Shown here: piece after piece, positions 36,083-44,391 of the stretch
How the letters are laid out: the number at the start of each line of letters is the position of its first letter
How positions within the stretch are numbered: the stretch's first letter is position 1
NCBI RefSeq assembly: GCF_017794965.1
Contig: NZ_CP051240.1
Coordinates: forward strand, 1,550,001-1,614,000
Direction of reading: 5' to 3'
Source: Alcanivorax sp.
GTDB lineage: Bacteria > Pseudomonadota > Gammaproteobacteria > Pseudomonadales > Alcanivoracaceae
DNA length: 64,000 nucleotides
Notes under the pieces: model-generated
Told to the model about the DNA's origin: nothing
Databases searched by the model: none
Seen by the model: only the letters and a program-made list of their open reading frames with translations
Position numbers and translations under genes: made by a program

Positions 36083-36597
36083 TGCTGATTCCATTCACGG
36101 AATTCAAACTTGTGTTGCTGGTTATTGAGGTCGTCCACCACCTGCATTTCCAGCATTTTTTTCCCGGCGCCCTTGGTAAAGGCATAACTGGTGGTCTTCT
36201 GGTAATCCTTGCCCTGGGGGTCATAGCCGGTAATGGTGGCTTCGAGCAGATGACGGCCACTGGTCAGATTACCGGTGTAAAGGCGCTGAATGCCGCCTTT
36301 TGTCAGGGCTTCAAATTCCTGATCGGTGTAAAAGTGGTAGCCCACATGCTCGCCATCAATGGTGAGGTTGATATCAACCAGTCGGATGGGGGTACCCACA
36401 TCAACGGATACATAAATGCTGGTTTGCGGCGTCGCATAGAGTAATTCACGCTCCAGCAGGGTCAGATCCCGGTTCAGGTCCAAGGCTTGATTCTTGAGCT
36501 GTCGAATCTGCTCGGAAAGACCATCATCACTGGCAGCACCAAGCGGCGAGTACAGGGCCACAATCAGGGCGCTGCACAGGGAAAGGAATGCTTTCAT
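36079..36597 (-). CDS. Secreted protein starting the ExbBD/TPR cluster
   Basis: The 172-residue product has a signal peptide (FLSLCSALIVALYSPLGAAS), a short coiled-coil stretch (LSEQIRQLKNQALDLNRDL) and a beta-rich domain. I recognise no named family. It is the first gene of the minus-strand cluster and overlaps the next by 4 bp. Its promoter must lie in 36598-36768, facing away from the kinase-like gene. Confidence 0.85.
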   Translation of the reverse strand: MKAFLSLCSALIVALYSPLGAASDDGLSEQIRQLKNQALDLNRDLTLLERELLYATPQTSIYVSVDVGTPIRLVDINLTIDGEHVGYHFYTDQEFEALTKGGIQRLYTGNLTSGRHLLEATITGYDPQGKDYQKTTSYAFTKGAGKKMLEMQVVDDLNNQQHKFEFREWNQQ

Positions 36598-36673
36598 GGG
36601 TTTGCGATCGCTTGTTTTGTTGTTATGAGCCGGATATCCGGCAGTTGCCCTAGTTGTAATTCAGAAGAACGGC

Positions 36674-36702
36674 GTAAATCAAGGCCGAAGAGCCGGTATA
36701 AT
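36674..36702 (+). promoter_or_regulatory. Possible sigma-70 promoter of the kinase-like gene
   Basis: A perfect -10 box, TATAAT, is at 36697-36702, 67 bp before the ATG at 36769. The -35 region about 17 bp upstream is weak. The 171-bp gap also serves the divergent envelope cluster. Confidence 0.45.
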
Positions 36703-36768
36703 TGACCCTGAGAGCAATTTTATACGCTTCGGTTGTCAATTATTCGCATAGGGAGAGTACGGTAGCGC

Positions 36769-37623
36769 ATGGATGTAGAGCAAATTCTGGAAAGTGCCCT
36801 GGCGCAAACAGGGGTTGAGGGGCCGTTTCAATTTTCAGCAACCGGGGGAGGGGATACGGCAATCTCGGTGAAGATTGCAACGAAAAAACGGCATCTGTTC
36901 GCTAAATTACATGAAAATGCGGACATTCTTAAGAAAGAGGCGGCTGGGTTAGGGGCCTTGTCGGCCTTCGTTCTGGTGCCGAGTGTGGCGTTTTGCGGTC
37001 AAATCAATGGAACAGGGGTGTTGCTGATGGCCTTTGTGCCGATCTCGCCCCCTGTCACCCGGGAGGATTGGCAAGAACTTGGCGACGCCCTGGCGCAACT
37101 ACACACACGCAGCCGGCGCGAGGGACCTTACGGCTTCGATCATGATAATTTCATTGGCGCCATGCCCCAGCGCAATCAGGAAATGTCTGCCTGGCGGGCA
37201 TTTTTTGTGCGCCAGCGACTTGCGCCGCAATTGGCCATGGCCAGTGACTTGTCGCCCGCCGTACGAGAGAGGGTGGCTGCCGTAATGACCGACATTGACC
37301 GGTTTCTGCCCGAGGCGCCACCAGCGGCGCTGCTCCATGGTGATCTGTGGTCCGGAAACCTTGGGCTCAACAGCGGGGCGCCCGTCTTTTACGATCCTGC
37401 CTGTTATTATGGTGATCCGCAGGTGGATCTGGCCATGATGGCCCTGTTTGGGAAGGTGCCCGACAATTTTTATATGGCTTACCAGGGACGATTGCCCAAT
37501 AGCCAAGAGCGGCTATCCTGGGGCGTTTATGATCTTTACCACCTGTTGAATCACTACAACCTGTTTGGTGCTGGCTACGCCGATGCGGTGGGCCGGATTG
37601 CCGACCAGCTGTTGAAATACTGA
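36769..37623 (+). CDS. Fructosamine kinase family protein
   Basis: These kinases phosphorylate sugars attached to protein amines (Amadori or ribulosamine adducts) so that they detach, a deglycation repair. The 284-residue protein has the phosphotransferase fold, with the catalytic motif LLHGDLWSGNLGL at about 188-200 and the metal motif VFYDPACYYGDPQVDLAMM. Length and motifs fit the family. It starts a short run with pdxB, 19 bp before that start. Confidence 0.9.
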   Translation: MDVEQILESALAQTGVEGPFQFSATGGGDTAISVKIATKKRHLFAKLHENADILKKEAAGLGALSAFVLVPSVAFCGQINGTGVLLMAFVPISPPVTREDWQELGDALAQLHTRSRREGPYGFDHDNFIGAMPQRNQEMSAWRAFFVRQRLAPQLAMASDLSPAVRERVAAVMTDIDRFLPEAPPAALLHGDLWSGNLGLNSGAPVFYDPACYYGDPQVDLAMMALFGKVPDNFYMAYQGRLPNSQERLSWGVYDLYHLLNHYNLFGAGYADAVGRIADQLLKY

Positions 37624-37642
37624 GCTGGAGTTGTCTCTCGAG

Positions 37643-38758
37643 ATGAAAATCATTGCTGATGCCAATATGCCGGGTCTTGACGCTTTTGCAGCGCATGGCG
37701 AGTTGCAAAGGGTGGAGGGGCGTCAGATCAACCCGCAGACGGTGGCGGATGCGGATGTCTTGTTGGTTCGATCCGTGACCAGGGTGGATGCGACACTACT
37801 GGCAAACAGTCCGGTGCGCTTTGTGGGCTCCGCCACTATTGGAACGGACCATGTGGATCGCGCCTGGCTGGCTGACACCGGCAGAGTGTTTGCCCATGCG
37901 CCGGGCTGTAATGCCCGTGCGGTAGCGGAATATGTGCTGCAGGCCCTGTTGTTGGCCTGCCAGTCCCGTGGCCGGCCGGCCCGGGGGCTGACGGCGGCCG
38001 TAATTGGGATGGGCAATGTGGGTAGTCGGGTTGCCCAGTGGTTATCCGCGTTGGGGCTGTCCGTCAGGTGTTGTGATCCGCCTTTGCAAGTCACCGGCAA
38101 GGCGCTGGGATTTCCCGGTGAGCCGCTTGATGCGCTGCTGGACAGTGATGTCCTGACTCTGCATGTGCCACTCACGGCGAGCGGTGCCCATCCCACCCTG
38201 CATCTACTGGATGAACGGCGCCTTGCGGCTATGGGGCCGGAGCGGATTCTGATCAATACCTGCCGTGGTCCCGTGGTGGATAATCAGGCGTTGGAACAAC
38301 TGCTGCGTGCCGGTAAGGGGCCATTAAGTGTGCTGGATGTATGGGAAACTGAGCCCTTGGTGCCGGCGCGGCTGTTGTCTTTGGTGGAGCAGGGTAGTCC
38401 CCACATTGCAGGTTACAGTGTTCAGGGCAAGTTGAACGGCACGCGAAGGGTGTATGACGCTTTTTGCCAGTGGCTGAATGTGCCTCCACTTGTCGCTGCC
38501 GACCAGACGGTGTTGCCACCGCTGGAAAAGGATGTGGAGAGTGAGGAGGACTTGCTGGCCCTTTTGCAGGCTGCTTACTGCCTGCCCGAGGATGATCGCC
38601 GTCTCAAGGAGAGCCTGGAGGAGGCGAACCCGGCGGCGGCGTTTGATCAGTTGAGAAAGCAGTATCCGCTGCGCCAGGAAATGCATTGCCGGGACTGGCA
38701 AGGCAAGGCCAGTCCCGAGTTTGAGCCGATACTTAACGCGTTGTTTGCGCAGGAGTAG
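37643..38758 (+). CDS. pdxB: Erythronate-4-phosphate dehydrogenase
   Basis: PdxB oxidises 4-phosphoerythronate in pyridoxal-phosphate synthesis. The protein begins MKIIADANMPG, a PdxB hallmark, so the ATG at 37643 (371 residues) is preferred to the TTG at 37631. The NAD-binding loop VIGMGNVGSRVAQWL is near 120-133. NTCRGPVVDNQAL, DVWETEP and SPHIAGYSVQGKLNGT give the catalytic Arg, Glu and His segments. Its 3' end overlaps a small minus-strand gene by 26 bp. Confidence 0.96.
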   Translation: MKIIADANMPGLDAFAAHGELQRVEGRQINPQTVADADVLLVRSVTRVDATLLANSPVRFVGSATIGTDHVDRAWLADTGRVFAHAPGCNARAVAEYVLQALLLACQSRGRPARGLTAAVIGMGNVGSRVAQWLSALGLSVRCCDPPLQVTGKALGFPGEPLDALLDSDVLTLHVPLTASGAHPTLHLLDERRLAAMGPERILINTCRGPVVDNQALEQLLRAGKGPLSVLDVWETEPLVPARLLSLVEQGSPHIAGYSVQGKLNGTRRVYDAFCQWLNVPPLVAADQTVLPPLEKDVESEEDLLALLQAAYCLPEDDRRLKESLEEANPAAAFDQLRKQYPLRQEMHCRDWQGKASPEFEPILNALFAQE

Positions 38759-38915
38759 GCTGACTGCGCTGCGGCAACGGGTAATGCCACTCACGGGCCA
38801 GATTTTCGCAGGCACGTTGAATCATGGCTTCTGTGATAGGGATTTCCCGCCCCTGATCATCAATCACTGCGGCGCCGTTGAATTGGGTATTGGGCTGCTG
38901 GCTATTCATGTTCAT
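38733..38915 (-). CDS. Small PA1571-family protein
   Basis: This 60-residue protein has the core FNGAAVIDDQGREIPITEAM, then IQRACENL. From memory it matches the small conserved Pseudomonas family PA1571. No function is known. It is convergent with pdxB and overlaps it by 26 bp. The tail is basic and probably disordered. Confidence 0.8.
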   Translation of the reverse strand: MNMNSQQPNTQFNGAAVIDDQGREIPITEAMIQRACENLAREWHYPLPQRSQPTPAQTTR

Positions 38916-39007
38916 GGCTGATGGCCCTCGACTGATTCACAATACATATGGTTGCCTGACCTCGTGTAGTCAGCAACGCCATTTTTGTTTCCGGATATGA
39001 CCCTTTT

Positions 39008-40150
39008 ATGAAAGACGCAGAAACCCTTGTTGTCGGCGTACTGGTGAATCCCTATGCCGGGATTGGCGGCAGTGTGGCCCTGAAGGGCAGTGATGGTGCG
39101 AACACCCGTGAAGAGGCCCTGCGCCGGGGTGCCACCCAGCAGGCGCCAGCCCGCATGACGCGTGCCCTGGCGTCTCTTGCCGGGCTTGGGAACGTGAAGC
39201 TGTTCACCTGGGCGGGAGCCATGGGGGAGCAAAGTTGTGTGGAGGCCGGCCTGCCCTGTGAGGTGGTAGGTGAATCCTCCATGCCCAGCAGCCCGGATGA
39301 CACGCGCATGGCGGCCAAAGCGTTGCAGCAGGCTGGCGTGGAGCTGCTTCTGTTTGCCGGTGGCGATGGCACGGCACGGGATCTGGTAGATGCGGTTGGC
39401 TTATCCTTGCCGGTGCTGGGCGTGCCGGCCGGTTGCAAGATGCATTCAGCGGTCTATGCGGTTAATCCTGAAGCGGCAGGCGGCCTGCTCCATGAACTGG
39501 CCACTGGTCATCTGGTCGCCTTGCAACATGCGGAAGTCCGCGATATTGACGAAGAGGCGTTTCGGCGGGGAGAAGTGCGAGCCAGGCACTATGGTGAACT
39601 TCAGGTACCCGCAGAGGCTCGTTATCTTCAGCAGGTGAAATGTGGTGGCCGTGAAGTGGAAGATCTCGTGGTCACGGAAGTGGCCGCCTGGGTGGCCGAT
39701 GCCATGGAGGACGACACCTGGTACCTGATGGGGTCCGGTTCCACTGTGGCCCTGGTGATGGAGCAGCTTGGTCTGGAGAACACGCTGCTGGGTGTGGATG
39801 CGGTCTTCAATCACGAAGTGGTCGCTGCGGATCTGGGAGCAACGGAATTAATGGACTTGATCGGGGATCAGCCGGCCAGAGCGGTGATTACGGTGATCGG
39901 TGGGCAGGGGCACCTGTTTGGCCGGGGTAATCAGCAATTCAGCCCTGAACTGATTCGCCGACTGGGCAAGGAGAATGTGCAGATCCTTGCCACGCGCACC
40001 AAACTCAACACCCTGGAGGGCCGCCCATTGCTGGTGGACACCGGCGATGCGGCACTGGATGCCTCTCTGTGCGGGTTATGGCCGGTGACGACAGGCTATG
40101 AGGACCAGATTTTGTATCGGGTGGCCACTGACGGATCAGTTAACAGTTAA
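39008..40150 (+). CDS. ATP-NAD kinase-like protein (COG3199 type)
   Basis: The 380-residue protein has the nucleotide-kinase motif LLFAGGDGTARDLVDAVG near 114-131, shared with NAD and diacylglycerol kinases. The N-terminal LVNPYAGIGGSVALKGSDG is also typical. Real NAD kinase is usually shorter, so this is the longer paralogue of unknown substrate. Its stop lies within the second unit of a heptad repeat (site E) shared with convergent htpX. Confidence 0.82.
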   Translation: MKDAETLVVGVLVNPYAGIGGSVALKGSDGANTREEALRRGATQQAPARMTRALASLAGLGNVKLFTWAGAMGEQSCVEAGLPCEVVGESSMPSSPDDTRMAAKALQQAGVELLLFAGGDGTARDLVDAVGLSLPVLGVPAGCKMHSAVYAVNPEAAGGLLHELATGHLVALQHAEVRDIDEEAFRRGEVRARHYGELQVPAEARYLQQVKCGGREVEDLVVTEVAAWVADAMEDDTWYLMGSGSTVALVMEQLGLENTLLGVDAVFNHEVVAADLGATELMDLIGDQPARAVITVIGGQGHLFGRGNQQFSPELIRRLGKENVQILATRTKLNTLEGRPLLVDTGDAALDASLCGLWPVTTGYEDQILYRVATDGSVNS

Positions 40151-40300
40151 CAGTGAATAGTGAACAGCGGCGCGCGCCGGGTTTGTTGTTAACAGAAACG
40201 AACGAGGCCGCGCCCAGAGTCTGGACGCGGCCTCTTACGCTTAAATCCGGTATATCCAGGATCGCGCCGCTGTTCACTGTTAACTATTCATTGTTCACTG
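40137..40300. repeat. Heptad-period inverted repeat between convergent genes (site E)
   Basis: The left arm, 40137-40171, has five units of the type CAGTKAA ending in CAGCGGC. The right arm, 40266-40300, read on the minus strand, has five units of the same type, also ending in CAGCGGC. Each arm overlaps the 3' end of its gene: the kinase-like TAA is in left unit two, and the htpX TGA is in right unit one. The 94-bp spacer has a perfect 9-bp hairpin. Confidence 0.9.
40204..40234. terminator. Hairpin in the core of site E
   Basis: The arms GAGGCCGCG (40204-40212) and CGCGGCCTC (40226-40234) pair perfectly around a 13-base loop. TT follows on the plus strand only, so the U-tract is weak. Its place between convergent genes suggests a bidirectional transcript end. 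Confidence 0.6.
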
Positions 40301-41182
40301 CTTCTGCAGGGCGCGAATGCGATCATCCAGCGGCGGGTGGGAGGAGAACAGGGCTTTCATGCCTTGCTTCAGGCCCGAGTTGATACCGAAGGCCACCAGG
40401 GTGTCTGGCATCTGGTTTGGCACTTCGTATTCGGCCTTGAGACGCTGCAGGGCGGCGATCATGCTGTTGCGATCCGCCAGGTTGGCACCGGCCTCGTCGG
40501 CACGGTATTCCCGGAAGCGGGAGAACCACATGACGATGGCACTGGCTGCAATCCCGAAGATGATCTCGGCCACAATGACCACAATGTAATAGCCAAAACC
40601 CAAGCCACCGCCGCCATCACGGCGCATGAAACTGTCCACGGCATAGCCCACTACCCGTGCGGCAAAGATGACAAAGGTGTTCACTACCCCCTGGATCAGG
40701 CTCAGGGTCACCATGTCGCCGTTGGCCACATGGCCGATTTCATGAGCCAGTACCGCTCGGGCCTCTTCCGGGCGAAACCGTTGCAGCAATCCCTGTGAAA
40801 CGGCCACCAGAGCATCATTACGGTTCCAGCCGGTTGCGAAGGCGTTGGATTGCTGGGCGGGAAAAATGCCCACCTCTGGCGTCTTGATACCTGCCTTCTG
40901 TGACAGTTCTTCCACCGTTTCCAGCAACCAGCGCTCCGCTGGAGTAGAGGGCTCCTTGATCACCTTGACCCTGGCAGACCACTTGGCCATTGGCTTGGAA
41001 ATGAACAGGGAAATCAACGAGCCTGCAAACCCGAAGACTGCACTGAAGATTAGCAGGCTGGTCAGATCAAGACCGCCGCCGCTCTGGGCGAAATAGGTGT
41101 TTACCCCGAGCAGGCTCAGGGTAATGCTGGCGACAACAATGACCGCCAGGTTGGTAAGAAGATAAAGCGCGATGCGCATCAT
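40295..41182 (-). CDS. htpX: Heat-shock membrane metalloprotease HtpX
   Basis: HtpX is a zinc protease of the inner membrane that removes misfolded membrane proteins. The zinc site is AVLAHEIGHVANGD, with His147, Glu148 and His151. Two N-terminal helices (about 5-28 and 38-60) and two near 165-205 fit the family. The start MMRIALYLL at 41182 gives 295 residues; the frame is open a further 20 codons without family similarity. Its 3' end is inside repeat site E. Confidence 0.97.
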   Translation of the reverse strand: MMRIALYLLTNLAVIVVASITLSLLGVNTYFAQSGGGLDLTSLLIFSAVFGFAGSLISLFISKPMAKWSARVKVIKEPSTPAERWLLETVEELSQKAGIKTPEVGIFPAQQSNAFATGWNRNDALVAVSQGLLQRFRPEEARAVLAHEIGHVANGDMVTLSLIQGVVNTFVIFAARVVGYAVDSFMRRDGGGGLGFGYYIVVIVAEIIFGIAASAIVMWFSRFREYRADEAGANLADRNSMIAALQRLKAEYEVPNQMPDTLVAFGINSGLKQGMKALFSSHPPLDDRIRALQKQ

Positions 41183-41291
41183 CGTTGGTTTTCTCCGTGT
41201 ATATGGGATCTCTGATAATGGGGGCGAGGCGAGCGGGTACAAGGTATGCGATACTTCGCATCCTTTTGTTGGCCCGATCGAACTGCACGTT

Positions 41292-42227
41292 ATGCCCGCT
41301 TCCCCTCTTTCAGACCTGTTGTCCCCTTATCTGGTTCCCGGTGAAACCGCAAAAATCCGTTATTTCCACGGTCGTGGCAAGACGGTGCCGGAGCTCGAAT
41401 GGCTCACCGTTGACCGTTTTCCGCCGGTGCTGGTGGCCACTGTGTTCCGGGAGCAGGATGCGGCCACCCTGGACGCACTGAGAGACTGTCTTCGTCAGGC
41501 CATGGTCGGGCTGCAGTGCTCGTCGCTGGTGATTCAGCACCGCTATGATGGCAAGGCAGACAATGAGCGGGTATGTGGTGATTTGCCTGATGACGTGGTG
41601 GCCCTGGAGCAGGGATTGCGCTACAAGCTTGATTTTCAGCGTGGCCAGAACCTGGGATTCTTTGCCGATATGGCAGAAGGTCGGCAGTGGATTCGCGAGC
41701 GCGCTGAGGGCAAGAAGGTGCTCAACCTGTTCAGTTTTACCTGCAGCTTTTCCGTGGCGGCCCTGGCCGGTGGCGCTGAATCGGTGGTGAATATCGACCT
41801 TTCCGATGCGGCACTCACCCTGGGCAAGCAGAACCATGCGCTGAATGGGTTCCAGCAAGCGAAGGTGCATTATCTGCCCCACAACATCTTCCGCAGCTGG
41901 AAGAAGCTGCACAGCCTGGGCCGTTACGACATCATTGTCATCGATCCTCCCAGTGCCCAGAAGGGCAGTTTCATGGTGGAGAAGGATTACCCGAAGGTGC
42001 TGCGCAAGTTGCACAAGTTACTGGCCCCGGAAGCAGAGATTCTCGCCTGCGTGAATGCCCCCTGGCTGGACTACGACTGGCTGGAGAAGTGCGTGGCGGT
42101 CAATCTGCCGGGTGCGGAGAAGGTGTCACGTCTGCCGGGCGCTGCAGGCTTTGACGAGGCAGGTGAGCCGGCCCTGAAGACCATCCATTACCGCTACACC
42201 CGTCCTGAAGAACTTGATAACGGTTGA
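41292..42227 (+). CDS. Class I SAM-dependent methyltransferase, RlmI/RlmK-like
   Basis: The 311-residue protein has a SAM-binding loop VLNLFSFTCSFSVAALAGG, followed by VVNIDLSDAALTLGKQN, and the catalytic-type motif IIVIDPPSAQKGSF. This matches 23S rRNA cytosine or guanine methyltransferases of the RlmI/RlmK group. The exact target base cannot be told from the sequence. The ATG at 41292 follows the htpX promoter gap; a longer frame from 41172 overlaps htpX and is unlikely. Confidence 0.85.
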   Translation: MPASPLSDLLSPYLVPGETAKIRYFHGRGKTVPELEWLTVDRFPPVLVATVFREQDAATLDALRDCLRQAMVGLQCSSLVIQHRYDGKADNERVCGDLPDDVVALEQGLRYKLDFQRGQNLGFFADMAEGRQWIRERAEGKKVLNLFSFTCSFSVAALAGGAESVVNIDLSDAALTLGKQNHALNGFQQAKVHYLPHNIFRSWKKLHSLGRYDIIVIDPPSAQKGSFMVEKDYPKVLRKLHKLLAPEAEILACVNAPWLDYDWLEKCVAVNLPGAEKVSRLPGAAGFDEAGEPALKTIHYRYTRPEELDNG

Positions 42228-42289
42228 GCAAGGCTGTGGCAGGAGCACCTCTTGAGGTACTCCAAGAGTGGGGGTGTCGTCGGGCGGAT

Positions 42290-42450
42290 GAGTTGAAAGT
42301 TTAAAGTTCAAAGTTGAAACGCGAAGCAAGGTTGAGCGAGGCTTTCTTGTGATTTGCTTCGCGCTGTTAAGTCTTGTACGCGGGCACGGCCCAAGATGAT
42401 ACGAAAAGCCATTCCGCGCTTTTCAACTTTGGACTTTGAACTTTCAACTG
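42290..42450. repeat. Heptad-period inverted repeat between convergent genes (site F)
   Basis: The left arm, 42290-42324, has five units of the type AAGTTNA, the last being AACGCGA. The right arm, 42416-42450, read on the minus strand, has five (cagttga, aagttca, aagtcca, aagttga, aaagcgc). The 91-bp spacer shows no gene. It lies 62 bp after the methyltransferase stop and 13 bp from the stop of the convergent gene. Confidence 0.9.
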
Positions 42451-42463
42451 AGCCCTGCAGAAT

Positions 42464-42973
42464 TTATAACCATTCCTCATCGCTGCCCGGACTTTCCGGT
42501 TTGATCAGTTCGGCGAACTCTTCCGCGGGGACCGGTTGTGGCTGCCGTGATAGCAAATATCGCACAACGGCGGTGGTGCGAACGGAATCCTGCGCACGGA
42601 TGGCTTGCATAAACTGTTCAGCCAGCGTGGCTTTTTCGTGTTGCACCGTGGGCGGGAGTTGCGGGTCGGTGTTGTCCAGCCGCAAGTCACTCAGTGCCGT
42701 GAGCAGCACAAACGCCTTGTTGGTGAGTACCGCCTGTTCCAGCCCTTCATGAAAGATGGTGGCGTCGTAGCGGATGAAGCCTTCATCCGCCAGCCAGATC
42801 ATGGCGCCCAGACAGGCCATGTGTCGGTGACTATGCAGCCCCACATCATCCACTTCCGTGGGGCCGATGATGTCCTCCACATACAACGCCCCGGGACGGG
42901 GGAAGGTCGTGTAGGCCTGCATCAGAATGCGGGCTACGTCATGGCTGAAATCATCAATGTGGAGATGGGACAT
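42464..42973 (-). CDS. Hypothetical protein, 169 residues
   Basis: I do not recognise this family. It begins MSHLHIDDFSHDVARILMQA and contains LHSHRHMACLGAMIWLADEG, with three histidines that could bind metal, but I see no standard motif. There is no signal or membrane helix. The C-terminal third is acidic and probably flexible. It lies between two heptad sites (F and G) and reads with the aminotransferase gene. Confidence 0.75.
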   Translation of the reverse strand: MSHLHIDDFSHDVARILMQAYTTFPRPGALYVEDIIGPTEVDDVGLHSHRHMACLGAMIWLADEGFIRYDATIFHEGLEQAVLTNKAFVLLTALSDLRLDNTDPQLPPTVQHEKATLAEQFMQAIRAQDSVRTTAVVRYLLSRQPQPVPAEEFAELIKPESPGSDEEWL

Positions 42974-42978
42974 AAAAT

Positions 42979-43006
42979 CAGTTAACAGTTAACAGTGAAA
43001 AAACGC
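42979..43006 (+). repeat. Heptad-period repeat, single arm (site G)
   Basis: Four units, cagttaa twice, cagtgaa and aaaacgc, fill the gap from 5 bp before the start of the minus-strand gene to the stop of the aminotransferase. The unit family is the same as at site E, 2.7 kb away. No inverted partner arm is present. Confidence 0.82.
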
Positions 43007-44235
43007 TATTTTTTGCGGACCCGGTCCAGGTAGCGGGCGATGCGGCCGATGGAATCTTCCAGATCATCCACCCGTGGCAGGAACACCACCCGGAAATGAT
43101 CCGGGTCAGGCCAGTTAAAGGCCGTGCCCTGAACGATCAGGACCTTCTCTTCGCGGAGCAGATCCAGAGCGAAGGCTTCGTCGTCCTCGAACGGAAATAC
43201 CTTGGGATCCAGTTTCGGAAACAGGTACAGGGCTGACTTGGGCTTTACGCAGCTGACGCCGGGGATGGAATCCAGCATTTCCCAGGCGATATCCCGCTGG
43301 CGGCCGAGACGGCCGGTGGGCAATACCAGATCGTCAATGCTCTGATAGCCGCCCAGTGCCGTCTGGATAGCATGCTGGCTTGGCACGTTGGCACACAGTC
43401 GCATGCTGGCCAGCATGTCCAGCCCTTCGATATAGCTTTCAGCACGGTGCTTGGCGCCGGAAATTACCATCCAGCCGGCACGGAAACCGGCCGCGCGATA
43501 GTTCTTGGACAGCCCGTTAAAGGTGATGAACAGCAAATCATCAGCCATGGAGGCAATGGAGGTGTGCTCTTCACCGTCATAGAGAATCTTGTCGTAGATC
43601 TCGTCGGCAAACACGATCAGGTTGTTTTCCCGGGCAATTTGCAGCAGCTCCCGCAGCATGGCCGGTTCATAATTGGCGCCGGTGGGGTTGTTCGGATTGA
43701 TGATGACCAGCGCCTTGGTGTTTTCATTGACCTTGGCTCGAATGTCTTCCAGGGAAGGCTGCCAGTCCTGTTGCTCGTCGCACAGGTAATGTACCGGGGT
43801 GCCGCCAGAGAGGCGTACGGAAGCGGTCCACAGCGGATAGTCCGGCGCGGGTAGCAGGACTTCATCGCCTGGATTGAGCAGCGCCTGCATGGCCATGACA
43901 ATCAGTTCGGACACCCCGTTACCGATGATGACGTCGTCCACTGTCACGCCGTCGATACCCTTGGTCTGGGTATATTGCATTACGGCCTTTCGTGCAGGGA
44001 AGAGCCCCTTGGAATGGCAATAACCGGTGGACTCGGGCAGGTTGGCGATCACGTCCTGCAGCAGCTCTTCCGGGGCATCAAAGCCGAATGGCGCCGGGTT
44101 GCCGATATTCAGCTTGATCACCCGGTGGCCCTCATCTTCCAGACGATGCGCCTCACGCAACACCGGGCCACGGATGTCATAGCAGACACCCTTGAGTTTG
44201 TCGGATTTGGTGACGTGGTACTGATCGCTGCTCAT
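43006..44235 (-). CDS. alaA: Alanine-glyoxylate/pyruvate-type aminotransferase, AlaA-like
   Basis: A fold-type I PLP aminotransferase of 409 residues. The PLP lysine is in FNGLSKNYRAAGFRAGW. NPNNPTGANYEPAML and the N-terminal IRGPVLREAHRLEDEGH are typical of AlaA, which makes alanine from glutamate and pyruvate. The start MSSDQYHVTKSDKL at 44235 is preferred over 14 upstream codons. Other transaminations cannot be excluded. Confidence 0.9.
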   Translation of the reverse strand: MSSDQYHVTKSDKLKGVCYDIRGPVLREAHRLEDEGHRVIKLNIGNPAPFGFDAPEELLQDVIANLPESTGYCHSKGLFPARKAVMQYTQTKGIDGVTVDDVIIGNGVSELIVMAMQALLNPGDEVLLPAPDYPLWTASVRLSGGTPVHYLCDEQQDWQPSLEDIRAKVNENTKALVIINPNNPTGANYEPAMLRELLQIARENNLIVFADEIYDKILYDGEEHTSIASMADDLLFITFNGLSKNYRAAGFRAGWMVISGAKHRAESYIEGLDMLASMRLCANVPSQHAIQTALGGYQSIDDLVLPTGRLGRQRDIAWEMLDSIPGVSCVKPKSALYLFPKLDPKVFPFEDDEAFALDLLREEKVLIVQGTAFNWPDPDHFRVVFLPRVDDLEDSIGRIARYLDRVRKK

Positions 44236-44391
44236 GCGCTTCCCATGGTTTGTGCAAGTGTGATGCAAGTAGGCCAAACAGCGATTCTACAACGCTGCTA
44301 AAATACTGTATACGCAGCCCGGAAGTTTGATCCATGGTCGCTTGTGGGTAGTGGGTGCCCGTTCAGGGATAAATGGAAAACGGAGTAGTGC

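Noticed and set aside
42235..42280. Possible terminator palindrome after the methyltransferase gene
   Set aside because: The paired arms around GGAGCACCTCTTGAGGTACTCC are short and mismatched, and no U-tract follows.
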